A stretch of DNA of 14,800 nt from Spongospora subterranea (GCA_900404475.1 OUQQ01000516.1:1-14800); one strand, 5' to 3'; shown: positions 1-8,353, numbered from the stretch's first letter. Numbers and translations: made by a program. Notes: generated from the letters alone by a model not told the origin.

Positions 1-465
1 CTCCGGGCACGTCAACAGCAGATCTTTCACATCCTCGTTGAGGCCCTTTCGGAACTGGTGTAGTGTCGCAGCGCCGTCCCAACCTGCGCCGGTGACCAGC
101 AGCTGAAACTCGCTGGCATACGTAGCAACTGGGCGGCGACCTTGGCGCAGCGCCTTCAATCGTCGAGCGGCTGTAACTGCTTTGTTCGGATCCTCAAACA
201 GTGCCCGTAACGCATCAATGAATCTGACAAAATCCTGGAGCAACGGATCCCGTCGCTCGAAAATTGGTGAGAACCACAGCAAAGCGTTTCCTGTGAGAAG
301 GTCCCCAACCAACATCACCTTGTCGGAATCCGTGGCGTATGTCCTGGGTTTACGGGTGATGACCATGGATATTTGGTTGATAAAACCTCGCAGGGTGGAT
401 CGGGAACCGTCGAAAGATGGTCTTGATAACGGTGCATAAACCGGAAGATAGTTCTTGTTAAACTG
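1..465 (-). mobile_element. Ty3/gypsy-type Gag fragment (5' part, runs off left edge)
   Basis: On the minus strand one frame stays open from 465 down to base 1 (about 155 codons), after an in-frame TAA at 466-468. Its residues follow the retrotransposon Gag (PF03732-like) pattern: a PSFDGSRSTLRGFINQI segment near 360-410, then YATDSDKVMLVGDLLTGNAL with LWF, then a LFEDPN segment, LKALRQGRRPVATYASEF, and LHQFRKGLNEDVKDLL near the window edge. Gag packages element RNA into particles. The order of motifs matches the capsid-like core of gypsy Gag proteins. No good ATG opens the frame and no LTR is resolved, so this is a partial or decayed copy; any pol would lie left of the window. Base composition is more GC-rich than the flanking receptor genes. 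The family call comes from the motif pattern only. Confidence 0.75.
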
Positions 466-600
466 TTATGGGACGAACAAGATCCGCTGATATAATCACG
501 TGTGTATTGATACAGGCGAAGCAAAGAGTTGACAAGAATGACCAGCAAGAGATCATTATTGTCAGGAAACTGCGGCGGAGCCGCGAATGTTAGGAATAAC
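466..600. other. Boundary between retroelement and receptor pseudogene
   Basis: This stretch lies between the Gag frame and the first base that aligns with the receptor family (about 601). It contains a GC-rich hairpin-like stretch (ctgcggcggagccgcga, about 570-586) and, at 588-601, TGTTA-ggaa-TAACA, whose perfect 5-bp inverted arms start TG and end CA as LTR ends do. It could hold the element's 5' untranslated leader or an LTR remnant, but no repeat partner is in the window, so this cannot be shown. Confidence 0.3.
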
Positions 601-1160
601 ACTAAATGGTGGTGTGGAGAATGTCGTCACGATTATATCATCGGCTTTTTGGCATGAACAGATAGTAAAGGTTACTAACTATGAGCAATGTTTACTGGTG
701 CCAGAATTTTTTATTGTGGCAAGACATCTACAGTGATTCTTTGCTTCTTCACATTCTCTTTAGATTTTATTGGCCGATTCATATTGTGCCACGTACTACA
801 GCGCCCATTCCGTTTTCAACCAGATAAACGGGGCTACATGCTTGATTCTAGAATCTCAATCGAAACTCATTCCTATGGGGGGCAATTCGGGTTCAGATCG
901 AGTTCAGAAAGTTGTCTAATGAAAGTAGCCAAATTTTGAGCACCTTTCGACAGGGAATGGATCGTTTACTCGGACGACTATCGTACTGCGCTCTTGGGCT
1001 GGGCATTATAATGCTGATTCTGTCATCAGCACAATTGATCATGGGAACACCGGTCTTCCTTACCGTTGAAGGATGGACGAACCTTAGGAGCGTCAGCTGC
1101 GTCGCCAGTGGCGTCAAATTGAGTGCTGGTTCACTTGTTTCGGCTCAGGAAGGATGATTA
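601..1160 (+). pseudogene. Truncated, frameshifted copy of the PA-7TM receptor gene
   Basis: Nucleotides here align with the second half of the intact gene at 1692-3191 (roughly its 2568-3125). Conserved pieces include the segment encoding VENVVTIISSAFW near 614-652, a CFFTFSLDF segment near 740-770, and ALGLGIIMLILSSAQLI near 993-1043. The reading frame changes several times: short deletions near 792-805, a disrupted stretch near 885-925, and a 2-nt loss near 1120 just before the sequence matching the end of TM7. The signal peptide, PA domain and TM1-TM2 are absent; homology stops where the retroelement-side sequence begins. No intact product is expected. The 3' flank (about 1200-1300) also resembles the flank of the intact gene, so the copy arose by segmental duplication and then decayed. 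Confidence 0.85.
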
Positions 1161-1549
1161 GCAGGGAGCGACTACCCATCCACAAAAAAAATAACTATTT
1201 GTCCATTGTCGCCAATATTATGATAAATTAAATCGTTTGGCAGCCCGAAATCACTTAGATTGGTTCGCTCAATCGACTTTCGAAACCATAATTTAATAAA
1301 GTGGGACGCACTTGAACCCTATTGATTATTGAAATCCTCGAATTCGTCATGACAAACCCAGTCCTTTTTTTCTTCATGTGGGTGTCCAACATCTTGAGGC
1401 CATATTATAAGTCATCATGTGGTGCAAGGTGATAGTGTTTCTGTCGAAACCGTCAACGGGTGATTATTCGTATATGTAACAGGACTAAGAAGTAATGGCA
1501 ACCAAAAAGATTTTATACTCCAGGATGCTCACGGCGTCGTTGATTATGG
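1161..1549. other. Intergenic stretch, no gene seen
   Basis: The first part (about 1200-1300) resembles the 3' flank of the gene ending at 3191, as expected for a duplicated segment. The rest is AT-rich with no ORF that shows recognisable protein patterns on either strand. Confidence 0.6.
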
Positions 1550-1691
1550 CCAGCAAAACATAAAGTGCATCGAGTTTATACTGCATTCCTTGGATCCGTT
1601 AGATGTTTACCGGAGTACACGTAGGATAATGGGACGATCTCTGAATATCTTTTGAGTGGGATCCAGGTAATAGCGGACACTTAATTCAACG
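1550..1691 (+). promoter_or_regulatory. Duplicated 5' flank of receptor gene A
   Basis: This stretch is clearly similar to the bases upstream of gene B (about 4190-4326). Both contain the identical block ttatactgcattcctt (1574-1589 here), followed by similar gacgatct/cacgatct and gaatatctttt/aaatatcttt blocks, and both end in caacgATG. It likely holds the core promoter and 5' UTR. No individual binding site is assigned. Confidence 0.5.
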
Positions 1692-3191
1692 ATGAGGGGG
1701 AACCTGTTGTTACAGATTACCGTTGCAGTACTATTTGGTGTTTGCTCAGCGGGTGTCACCTTCATCAATGGCTCCTTAACAGATCTCAGCCTGTACAGCA
1801 CCTCATACACCAAGTTTATTGGGACACAATTTGAGGACCATATCGACCCAATAGTGGGTCGTTTACGGGTGTTTCAAAATGATCCCTGTAATAAGGAGCA
1901 AATCATCGAGGACAATGTCAGGGGTTTCATCATTATGGTCAAGAATTGGGGACCATGCTCTACAGAAATTATTAATGACAACTTCATCAGAAAAGGCGCA
2001 ATTGCCATTATAGGTCATTACTACTGCTAACTTTCGCTCATCTCAACGCCTGAATATTGTTTAGTTTTCTCTCAGTGGCCACCCAGCATGCTATTAAACT
2101 TCAGGGACCCCTGTTCTAGCTGTTTGGCCCACCGATCAGATATTCCTTTTATGGCTTTACAGGAATCAAATGAGCTTCTCGACGCAGTTCGTGATGATCC
2201 CAGCATCGCCGTCTCTTTATTTCCCGATTATAATATCTGGGAGGCCGCATTCTCGTCGTGGAATTATCAGTTATTTATCAGATGGCTTCCTGTCATTATA
2301 AATTGTCAGGCATCGATCGCCGCCGCCATATTCCTTCATCAGCATTATGGTTTGATCTGCAATGATTTTCTGGTTCGGAGGACCTCTCAGTCAGGGATCC
2401 ATGATCGTTCTCGGTTTCTGAGATATATGTGGAAGCGAATGGGGTATCCTCAAGTAGCACTGCTACTTGCAATGCTCCATTGTACATTGGTGGCATCAGT
2501 TCTCGGTATTGGAGGCCTATTCTCCAACTCAAATTTCCCGGCGCCAGTTATGCTCTTTTTTTCCACCCTAAATTGTGGTGTGGAGTATGCTGTCACAATT
2601 ATATCATCTGCTTTTTGGAATGGAAAACTGGCAGAAATCACTAACAAAGCGCAGCGTCCACTGGTGACCAAATTGTGTAATTGTGGCAGGATATCGACAG
2701 TGCTGCTCTGCTTCTTCGTTATCGCATTAGATTTAGTGACCTCTTCAATATATGCCACGTACTTCGACAACGCCTATCCCATTTTCAACGTAATCAACGG
2801 GGGCCTGGGTTTGATTCTAGAAATATCAATCGGAATTCATTTCCTATGGGGCGCAATTCTATTTCTGATCGAGTACAAAAAGCTATCCAAAGAAATTAGA
2901 CCATCTTTCAGCACGGTAAGACCGGGAAGGGATCGTTTTCTCGCACGATTATCGCATTGCGCTCTTGGGCTCGGCATTACGATGCTGTTTCAGTCATCAG
3001 CACAAGTAATCGTGGGAACACCACTATTCTTTACCGTTGAAGGATGGACGATTTTTTGGAGCGTCAGCTGCATCAGCAGTGGCGTCAAATTGACACTGCT
3101 GGTTCACTTGTTCCGGCCCAGGATTGATGATCAGCATCGAAATTCAGTGCATATCCATCCACAAGTGACTTCTGTGCCTTCTAAAACATAA
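1692..3191 (+). CDS. PA-domain / seven-transmembrane receptor-like protein, copy A (two exons)
   Basis: Proposed CDS is join(1692..2013, 2065..3191), 482 residues. The 51-nt phase-1 intron starts gtcatt and ends tgtttag; removing it bypasses the TAA at 2028-2030 and gives the same join as the paralogue. Residues 1-20 are a signal peptide (hydrophobic core, then VCSAG). About 25-160 resemble a protease-associated (PA) domain: an IIMVK strand, GPCS, an R-GAIAII strand, paired cysteines (PCSSC) and DIPFMALQESNELLDAV. Seven hydrophobic segments follow at about 176-202, 235-258, 268-290, 315-341, 350-376, 400-425 and 434-457, then a short polar tail. The order signal peptide, ectodomain, 7TM, tail suggests a plasma-membrane receptor, with the PA fold as possible ligand or protein-binding lid. 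Coupling to G proteins is not shown: I see no known GPCR class motif. The ATG at 1692 is chosen because gene B starts at the same place with the same upstream bases. An unrelated 7TM transport or adhesion role remains possible. Confidence 0.85.
2014..2064 (+). other. Phase-1 intron of gene A
   Basis: Donor GTCATT, a tgctaac branch-point-like sequence at 2025-2031, acceptor TGTTTAG. Length is 51 nt. The equivalent intron of gene B is 52 nt with the same acceptor and the same codon position (a Val codon, G|TT). Confidence 0.88.
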
Positions 3192-3839
3192 TTTAAAAAA
3201 GATGAAGGGCAAGAACCAACAAAATAATAACATGCTCATAGATGTTATAAACATCCTTTGGTGACCCAAAATCGCTCAGACTGTTTTCGCTAAATCGGTT
3301 ATGATAACCGGAATATCAATATAGTTGACCAATCTGTCTCGATCATGATCTCTTCTGTTGATTATTTTGAATACGTAGAACTCTGGTAATTGTTGCTCTA
3401 TCAGCCTGCCAAACCGCATCGATTTCGAATCCGAGTCGCCCGCGGGTGTTCAAGTCGGGTGGGAATTGCCAAGTTCTCTTAGAGCGCACCAATGTTTTCA
3501 GTGAGGTATTTTGTTACTGGCAAATCATTAGTGTCGACGACAACATCTCAGACTGCACACTAACCTCGGCTGGGGGTCGCCTGCTGCATCCTTTTGCATT
3601 TGATTGATTTACTGTCTGAATTCTTGCCCGTTTTCCACACAACCTTCCTGACAGGTCTCGAGACCGGTTACGTCACTGGTTACTAGGTCAATTCTGATTC
3701 CGAGCGCACTACCCTGATTTCCTGCAATATGAGCTTAAGCGAGGTTGGAGAACACTGTGTTGAAGCTTGGTGCGCGTCGCCATTTAAAGGGAATCGATCA
3801 CTCTATCAAGTTCGCATTCTCTTCAATAGAATTTTGGAC
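3192..3839. other. Intergenic stretch after gene A
   Basis: No coding pattern recognised. The first hundred or so bases are AT-rich and probably include the 3' UTR; a block near 3257-3305 resembles the 3' flank of the pseudogene upstream. A perfect 12-bp palindrome (ggtctcgagacc) lies at 3654-3665, followed by two ggttac copies 12 bases apart. These are short enough to be chance. Confidence 0.5.
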
Positions 3840-4035
3840 TATTCTTTTACATTAAACGAGTTCTGTACTTTCCAGCCATATTCAATCAAATAAAATCAGG
3901 TTTGTTTGAATTTAGATATTTGTTCTCAGCTTCAGGTCCCGTGAGCGCAATGCTATTGGATGCACGAAGGTATATCGAATGAAGTACTGCAACTGTCACT
4001 GAATTTCGACAAAGACTGGATCGTAGGGTTCAGCC
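3840..4035 (+). pseudogene. Highly decayed fragment of a further PA-7TM copy
   Basis: By eye the bases align with 5390-5570 of gene B (TM5 and the following loop). The best parts are ttcaatcaaataaaatcagg against ttcgatgagatcaacggcat, gagcgcaatgctattg against the GAILF codons, and tttcgacaaagactggatcgta against the RQRLDRL codons (ttacgacagcgactggatcgtc). Frame is not maintained. The fragment is in the same orientation as the other copies and sits between the two intact genes. The alignment needs gaps, so confidence is moderate. Confidence 0.55.
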
Positions 4036-4189
4036 ATAATCTTCATCTTAAACGCTAGCTCTGTATTCCTTTAGGGTATGTATGTGCAGCAGAAGCCATG
4101 ATCGAGTAAATCTGATGAAAAGAGGGTTTTTCATGTTATTCAACGAACGGTACTCCAGCATTATGTTCTCCACGATTTATATGTTTTCA
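4036..4189. other. Intergenic stretch upstream of gene B
   Basis: No ORF or recognisable motif. The block around 4150-4165 (tactccagcatta) resembles 1515-1530 upstream of gene A, so the duplicated flank may extend this far in weakened form. Confidence 0.4.
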
Positions 4190-4326
4190 TGGCTAGCAAA
4201 AACGTGAAGAACATCGATCTTATACTGCATTCCTTGTTCAGGTGAACATCAGGATATGATTATCGACGGCACGATCTACAAATATCTTTCAGAGGGATTC
4301 CAATATACGGGGCAATTGAGTCAACG
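4190..4326 (+). promoter_or_regulatory. Duplicated 5' flank of receptor gene B
   Basis: Counterpart of 1550-1691. The block ttatactgcattcctt is shared exactly with the gene A flank, and the last bases before the ATG (tcaacg) match those of gene A apart from one base. It probably includes promoter and 5' UTR; no specific factor site is claimed. Confidence 0.5.
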
Positions 4327-5809
4327 ATGACGGGGAAGCTGTTCTTACAGATTTTCTGTGGAGTATTAGTTGGCAATTGCTCAGCGGGTGTCACCTTTAT
4401 CAATGGCTCTTTGACAGGTCTCAATCTGTACAGTACCCCATTCAGCAAGTTTATTGGGACACAATTCCATGACCATATCAACCCAATAGTGGGACAATTA
4501 CGGGTGTTTGAAGATGATCCCTGTGATATGGACAAAGTCGACAAGGATCATATTGGGGGGACAATAGTTATGGTCAAGCACACGGGACCATGTTCTGCAG
4601 AGATTGTCAATGACAATTTTATCAGGAATGGCGCAATAGCAATTATAGGTCAGTATTACTGTCGTTTCGGCTGATTCCTCCGTTTCTCAGTACTGTTTAG
4701 TTTTCTCTCCTTGGCCTCCGAGCATCACATTAAATTTCAAAGACACCTGCTCCAGTTGTTTGGCCCATCGATCCGACATTCCCTTTATGGTTCTACAGGA
4801 TTCAAATGAAATGGTCGACGCGGTTCGTAGTGATCCCAGCACCGCCGTCTCTCTATATCCCGATTATAATATCTGGGAGACCGCCTTCTCATCATGGGAT
4901 TACCAGTTATTTATCAGATGGCTCCCTGTCTCAATATATTGTCAGGCATCGGTCACCGCCGCCATATTCATCCATGGGCATTACACGCTAATCTGTAATC
5001 GTTATCGCAATACCATTTTGCCCAAACATAGGAATTGGAATCGGTTTATGTGGTTTTTGTGGAGTCGTATGGGTTATCCTCATTTGACGTTATTTATTGC
5101 CATGTGCCATACTGCATTGTTGGCATCCATCCTCGGTATTGGAGGCCACTTCTCAACGTCACATCTTTCTGCCAGAGTTATGCTGTTCTTCGCGACCCAA
5201 AACAGCGGCATGGAATTCGCCATCTCTATTTTTTCCTCTGCCTTTTGGAATCGCAAATTATCTGAGGTCACACGCAATGGGAGATTCTCCATGATAATCA
5301 GAATATTTCGAGGCGACTATAAAATTTTCGCAGTAATTGTCTGCTTTTTGACGATGGCTTTGGAACTGGTGGTCTCGGTAATGTATGCGGCATATTTCGA
5401 AAAGGTTTATCCGATGTTCGATGAGATCAACGGCATCATGTTCTTGACGATTGAGATTATCCTGGGGATCCAGTTTCTGTGGGGCGCAATCCTCTTTCAG
5501 ATCGAATGCAGAAGAATAACGAAGGAAGTCAGGCTAACGTTCAGCCCATTACGACAGCGACTGGATCGTCTACTCCATCGATGGTCGTACTGTGCGATTG
5601 GGGTTGGAATCACCATGTTGACGCAGTCGGCAGGATTATTTGTCATGACGACACCAGAGTTTACTACATTAACGGGATGGACAATTGCTTGGAGTATTAC
5701 TTGCTTGACAGGAGGAGTCAAAGTGACATTCCTGGTCCATATATTTCGACCCAAAAAGGATGATCAACAGGGAACCGCTGTGTGCGTTCAAGCACAGCAA
5801 TTGTTATGA
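4327..5809 (+). CDS. PA-domain / seven-transmembrane receptor-like protein, copy B (two exons)
   Basis: Proposed CDS is join(4327..4648, 4701..5809), 476 residues. The 52-nt phase-1 intron sits at the same codon as in copy A; exon 1 has the same length in both genes (322 nt). The signal peptide ends near LVGNCSAG. The PA-like ectodomain (about 25-160) shows IVMVK, GPCS, NGAIAII, a CSSC pair and DIPFMVLQDSNEMVDAV. Seven hydrophobic segments lie at about 176-202, 234-255, 266-289, 317-342, 352-377, 403-427 and 436-459. Blocks identical or nearly so in copy A include NIWE-AFSSW, QLFIRWLPV, SSAFWN, FLWGAILF and VHIFRP/VHLFRP. The loop after TM3 is about two residues longer than in copy A and differs in sequence, and the C-terminal tail is unrelated after the RP residues, so the cytoplasmic faces have diverged most. 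Both copies look functional by frame conservation. Function beyond membrane receptor-like is unknown. Confidence 0.85.
4649..4700 (+). other. Phase-1 intron of gene B
   Basis: Donor GTCAGT, acceptor TGTTTAG, 52 nt. An earlier ttctcag at 4684-4690 is a possible alternative acceptor, but only the 4699-4700 site yields the residues VFSPWPPS that match copy A (VFSQWPPS). Confidence 0.88.
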
Positions 5810-6149
5810 TTGGTGGATATGATCAACAGAGGCTCGATGGGTTGGCTTATATAGGCTGTACAAGCTGTATTAGTTTATTCTTATTGTTAGAGTTTAGTAC
5901 CAAACTGTATGGCAAGTATCTCCAAAATGTGGTTTGAGATATTCCTGATTTTAAACAGAATAAATATTGCCAATAACACGCTCATTTAGTGATACTTGTC
6001 GGCATCGACGACACGAGCATGTCGCCAGGGATCAAATCGTCCGGAAGAATTTGCCGACTACTCCTATCCCGTTGCGAAAGTAGGCCCGTACCCGAAGAAA
6101 GCTAGGGCATCCCCGCTACCCGAATCAAGTGTGTCTCTGTCATTTGTAG
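5810..6149. other. Gene B 3' flank and boundary to GC-rich relic
   Basis: AT-rich 3' flank to about 5990, then composition shifts toward GC from about 6000 (gtcggcatcgacgacacgag). Apart from the AATAAA I see no feature. No conserved stem-loop with a geminivirus-like TAATATTAC nonanucleotide was found in front of the Rep relic. Confidence 0.45.
5959..5964 (+). terminator. Candidate polyadenylation signal for gene B
   Basis: A canonical AATAAA lies 150 bases after the gene B stop codon, in an AT-rich context. The same hexamer is not seen in the equivalent place after gene A. It is a plausible 3'-end signal; the hexamer also occurs by chance. Confidence 0.35.
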
Positions 6150-6159
6150 CGATCAAGAC

Positions 6160-6654
6160 ATGGCGACTCTAGAGGGCATTGATCGGGCGCCGCCCAAGGG
6201 ATTCAGTGGAACGCATCTCTTTGCGAAGCGGGCACAATGCGCCACCGAACCCAACTGCATCATCTGCAAAACATTTGGGCAACTTTCCCTGACGATGTCG
6301 AACGGGCGGTTTTCAAGTCCGAGCAGCATCAGGATGGGACGCCACACGTTCACGCGCTTGTTATCTGCCGCGCCCGCCATCGTCGGAATCTGAAGAGATC
6401 CCCAAAGTGGACGATCTGGCGGGCGAACGCGGCCACTACCTGGCATCACGCTCGCTGCATGCTTTACTAAGGTATAGTACATTCTGAAGAAGCCGGATGC
6501 GGGCGTCCTGGCCTTCGCCGGTGCCTCCGGGCAGTCCCCGTATGATTGGCTGATGTGCTTGTCGAACAAGCTCAACCCCAACGCGGTACGGGCCGCGGAC
6601 GACATTGAAGTCGAGCACGAGCTGCAATCCATTCCCAACGTCGATCGGGAAAAT
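6160..6654 (+). pseudogene. CRESS-DNA Rep-like endonuclease domain, decayed
   Basis: The relic of an HUH rolling-circle replication initiator is spread over three forward frames. Frame 1 from 6160 gives a weak motif-I-like region (GTHLFAKRAQC). The third forward frame carries motif II at about 6321-6362 (EQHQDGTPHVHALV, with the HxH at 6345-6353). The second frame gives DLAGERGHYLASRS-like residues from 6413, the position of the segment before motif III in geminivirus- and genomovirus-type Reps. Frame 1 again gives motif III at 6478-6489 (YILK, YxxK with the catalytic Tyr at 6478-6480), then a DWLMCLSNKLNP segment. At least two frameshifts and an in-frame stop make it non-functional. Such Reps nick single-stranded DNA at an origin. 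Endogenous copies in eukaryotic genomes are known as a class. Motif spacing and order support the family; a close relative cannot be named. Confidence 0.75.
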
Positions 6655-6776
6655 AATGCATATTGGAGTTTGATCATTTATCAGCATCATCAAAGATCTC
6701 GGAGAAGTTCAAACTTGTCATCAATCGGTGGATACTCTTCAGCCACTTGCATAGCCCTTAAATGGATCCTGTGCGA
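6655..6776 (-). repeat. Left inverted-repeat arm
   Basis: Pairs with 7159-7276 in inverse orientation. Read on the minus strand it encodes SHRIHLRAMQVAEEYPPIDD, followed by residues diverged from the other arm and a stop. The conserved core includes ggtggatactcttcagccac (6727-6746). Confidence 0.8.
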
Positions 6777-7158
6777 TAATATGTACCATATTGTCACTTC
6801 ACATACCACCCCCAGCCATGTCAACCCTTCTGATCTCCTGGTCCTCGACATCATTATCAGTCTGACTACCATACTCTGTGAACCTTGTGGTCCAAGCGCT
6901 ATCCTCTATCGGTCCGCACCGATCAAAGATATCTCTCGGCGAAGGCCGAAATTGCAGCTACAAGATTACCGAAGTTCGGCTTTTAGGCAAGCCAAGTCGA
7001 TTCCGTCCAAGGGAGAAACTGCAGTCGTTGTTACTGAAAACAGACGAGAAAATAGGAAACTTTGAGGAATCACATGAGGAACACCAATCGAAGACGTTCC
7101 GAAATGGGGATTCCTTTTCAGTAATCTGGGTTTTACGATTGGCTACGATTGGTATGTG

Positions 7159-7276
7159 TCGCACAGGATCCATCTAAGGGCTATGCAAGTGGCTGAAGAG
7201 TATCCACCGAGCGATGACCAGTTGAACTTCTCCAAGGTCTTTGTTGATTCATAAAATGATCAAACTCCATATGCAT
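7159..7276 (+). repeat. Right inverted-repeat arm
   Basis: Inverse copy of 6655-6776. On the + strand, a frame entered after a ttttcag acceptor-like sequence (7117-7123) reads GFTIGYDWYVSHRIHLRAMQ onward to NFSKVFVDS and a stop at 7251-7253. The A/L-rich helix followed by an FS-xx-FV pattern is loosely like the CENP-B/Tc5-type helix-turn-helix of pogo-like transposases. That likeness is weak and offered only as a lead. Confidence 0.8.
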
Positions 7277-7399
7277 TTAACAGCTCATTACAATAAAAAA
7301 AACAACATTGCTAGGTTTGTAACATTTTAATATCATCTGACTGAGTTAGATCGTTTCAAACTTTTTTACGTTGGAACACATAAAAGCCATATCAGTCTT

Positions 7400-7449
7400 T
7401 TTGGGCCATTTTTGAGCCAAATCGAGCTTTTGGGCCATGTTTGGGCCAC
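7400..7449 (+). repeat. Short direct repeats of tttgggcca
   Basis: Copies of tttgggcca(t/c) occur at 7400-7409, 7429-7438 and 7440-7449, with a variant tttgagccaa at 7411-7420. Spacing is irregular. The cluster lies immediately before the helicase part of the Rep relic, where the Walker A region would be expected. Confidence 0.6.
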
Positions 7450-7454
7450 TTTCA

Positions 7455-7760
7455 AGTTTTCAACTAGCTCGTGGTGGGGATGGTATGAGGACAGTAAGAA
7501 CGACCTGTTAATCATAGACGACCTCAACGGCGGCGCCTTCCCCAATGTCGGAGAGCTCAATAAGATCCTGAGGGCGCCGAATCCCTGGTCGAGCAGCGGG
7601 AGACGCAGCGCCGTTGCATGAGGCTCAACCTCCCCGTCATTCTGTCCTCCAACTACACGATCAAGGAAAACTTCGGGAAGTGTTCCGCGAAGGGCCTCGC
7701 GCTGCGTCCCATTGTTGTGGATTTCGGTGAATTTTTGTTGTTGTCTCCACCAAGCAGCGA
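7455..7760 (+). pseudogene. CRESS-DNA Rep-like SF3 helicase domain, decayed
   Basis: The frame starting near 7460 reads STSSWWGWYEDSKNDLLIID with the Walker B-type IIDD at 7511-7522, followed by DLNGG and GELNKIL. This matches the WW-GY...VIDDF region of geminivirus-like Rep helicases. After a frameshift near 7570-7620 another frame gives the motif C region LNLPVILSSNYTIKENFG (about 7624-7677, SSN near 7645-7653). These parts follow the endonuclease relic in the right order and on the same strand. The Walker A (GxTGxGKT) expected upstream is missing from every forward frame between 7277 and 7455. GC-rich codon use resembles the endonuclease relic and differs from the AT-rich flanks. Non-functional as it stands. 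Confidence 0.72.
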
Positions 7761-8353
7761 AGTTCTACCAGGTCATGATGTTTCAATCTTGTGAAAAGGG
7801 TCGGTTCCTCTGACTGGTGTCCTCGGGCAAAAACACATTGATTTCAGCGGGTGTTTCATCGGCTCAGTAATAGCACGGCGTTCGACGTTGCCCGGGTTTT
7901 GGAAAGCCATGAAGCCCTGAAATATATCTGGCTCTTCACTCGATTTTCGGTCATGGTAAATGCATCTGATGATGCTGTTTCGCGTAGCTGATGAAGTGAA
8001 ACTGCCGTCTTGACATGTCAATCCAACAAAACAACAACATCCTAGTGATGAAGGTACCAGTAGAAGCTACGAGTGCATAAACTTGATGAACAGTTCACTA
8101 ACGAATAGATACGGTATCAAAGTAGTTGTACAAAAATGAGGAATTTTAACGTCACAATAATGTAATTTAATTCTGGACAAAAATTTCGTATATCCGCCGT
8201 TCATGCCGGATCGGCCCCAATAAATATCCAGTTGTGTTGGGTACTTGGTCTCGCTACAACAATTCAATCAATAATCAGATATATTCTGCTGAGTCTGAGA
8301 AACAAAAATGATTGACTAATGTTGACACGTACCGGTTTGCTTTGTTCGGCAAG
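7761..8353. other. Intergenic stretch before the LRR-CUB gene
   Basis: Contains antisense ORFs of 82 codons (7773-8021) and 66 codons (8067-8267) with no recognisable family pattern; both could be chance. The last 100 bases probably hold the promoter and 5' UTR of the downstream gene. No clear TATA or other element is assigned. Confidence 0.5.

Larger units (their letters stand above)
6655..7276. mobile_element. Inverted-repeat element inserted in the Rep relic
   Basis: A segment of about 620 bp is bounded by two arms of about 120 bp that are inverted copies of each other (6655-6776 and 7159-7276). By eye they are about 85% identical overall and almost perfect over the inner 50 bases. The non-repeated centre is about 380 bp. 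It separates the Rep endonuclease part from the helicase part. Both arms read as protein when taken inward-to-outward: SHRIHLRAMQVAEEYPP is encoded in each. This could be a MITE-like or foldback transposon, or an inverted duplication of a gene fragment. I find no certain target-site duplication. Confidence 0.6.

Noticed and set aside
2088..3191. ATG at 2088 as the start of a separate 367-residue gene
   Set aside because: The spliced frame from 1692 runs through it, and the same position is not a Met in gene B. Signal peptide and PA-like region precede it in both copies.
3415..3470. tRNA-like ttcgaatcc string
   Set aside because: No flanking 5-bp T-stem, anticodon arm or acceptor stem could be paired on either strand.
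3654..3665. 12-bp perfect palindrome ggtctcgagacc
   Set aside because: Isolated, with no second copy nearby and no positional link to a gene; compatible with chance.
5900..6150. Possible rolling-circle origin in front of the Rep relic (aaatattgcc)
   Set aside because: Not a TAATATTAC match, no stem-loop around it, no iterons found.
6153..6677. 174-codon minus-strand ORF over the Rep relic
   Set aside because: It lies antisense to the Rep motifs in a GC-rich region and shows no family pattern of its own.
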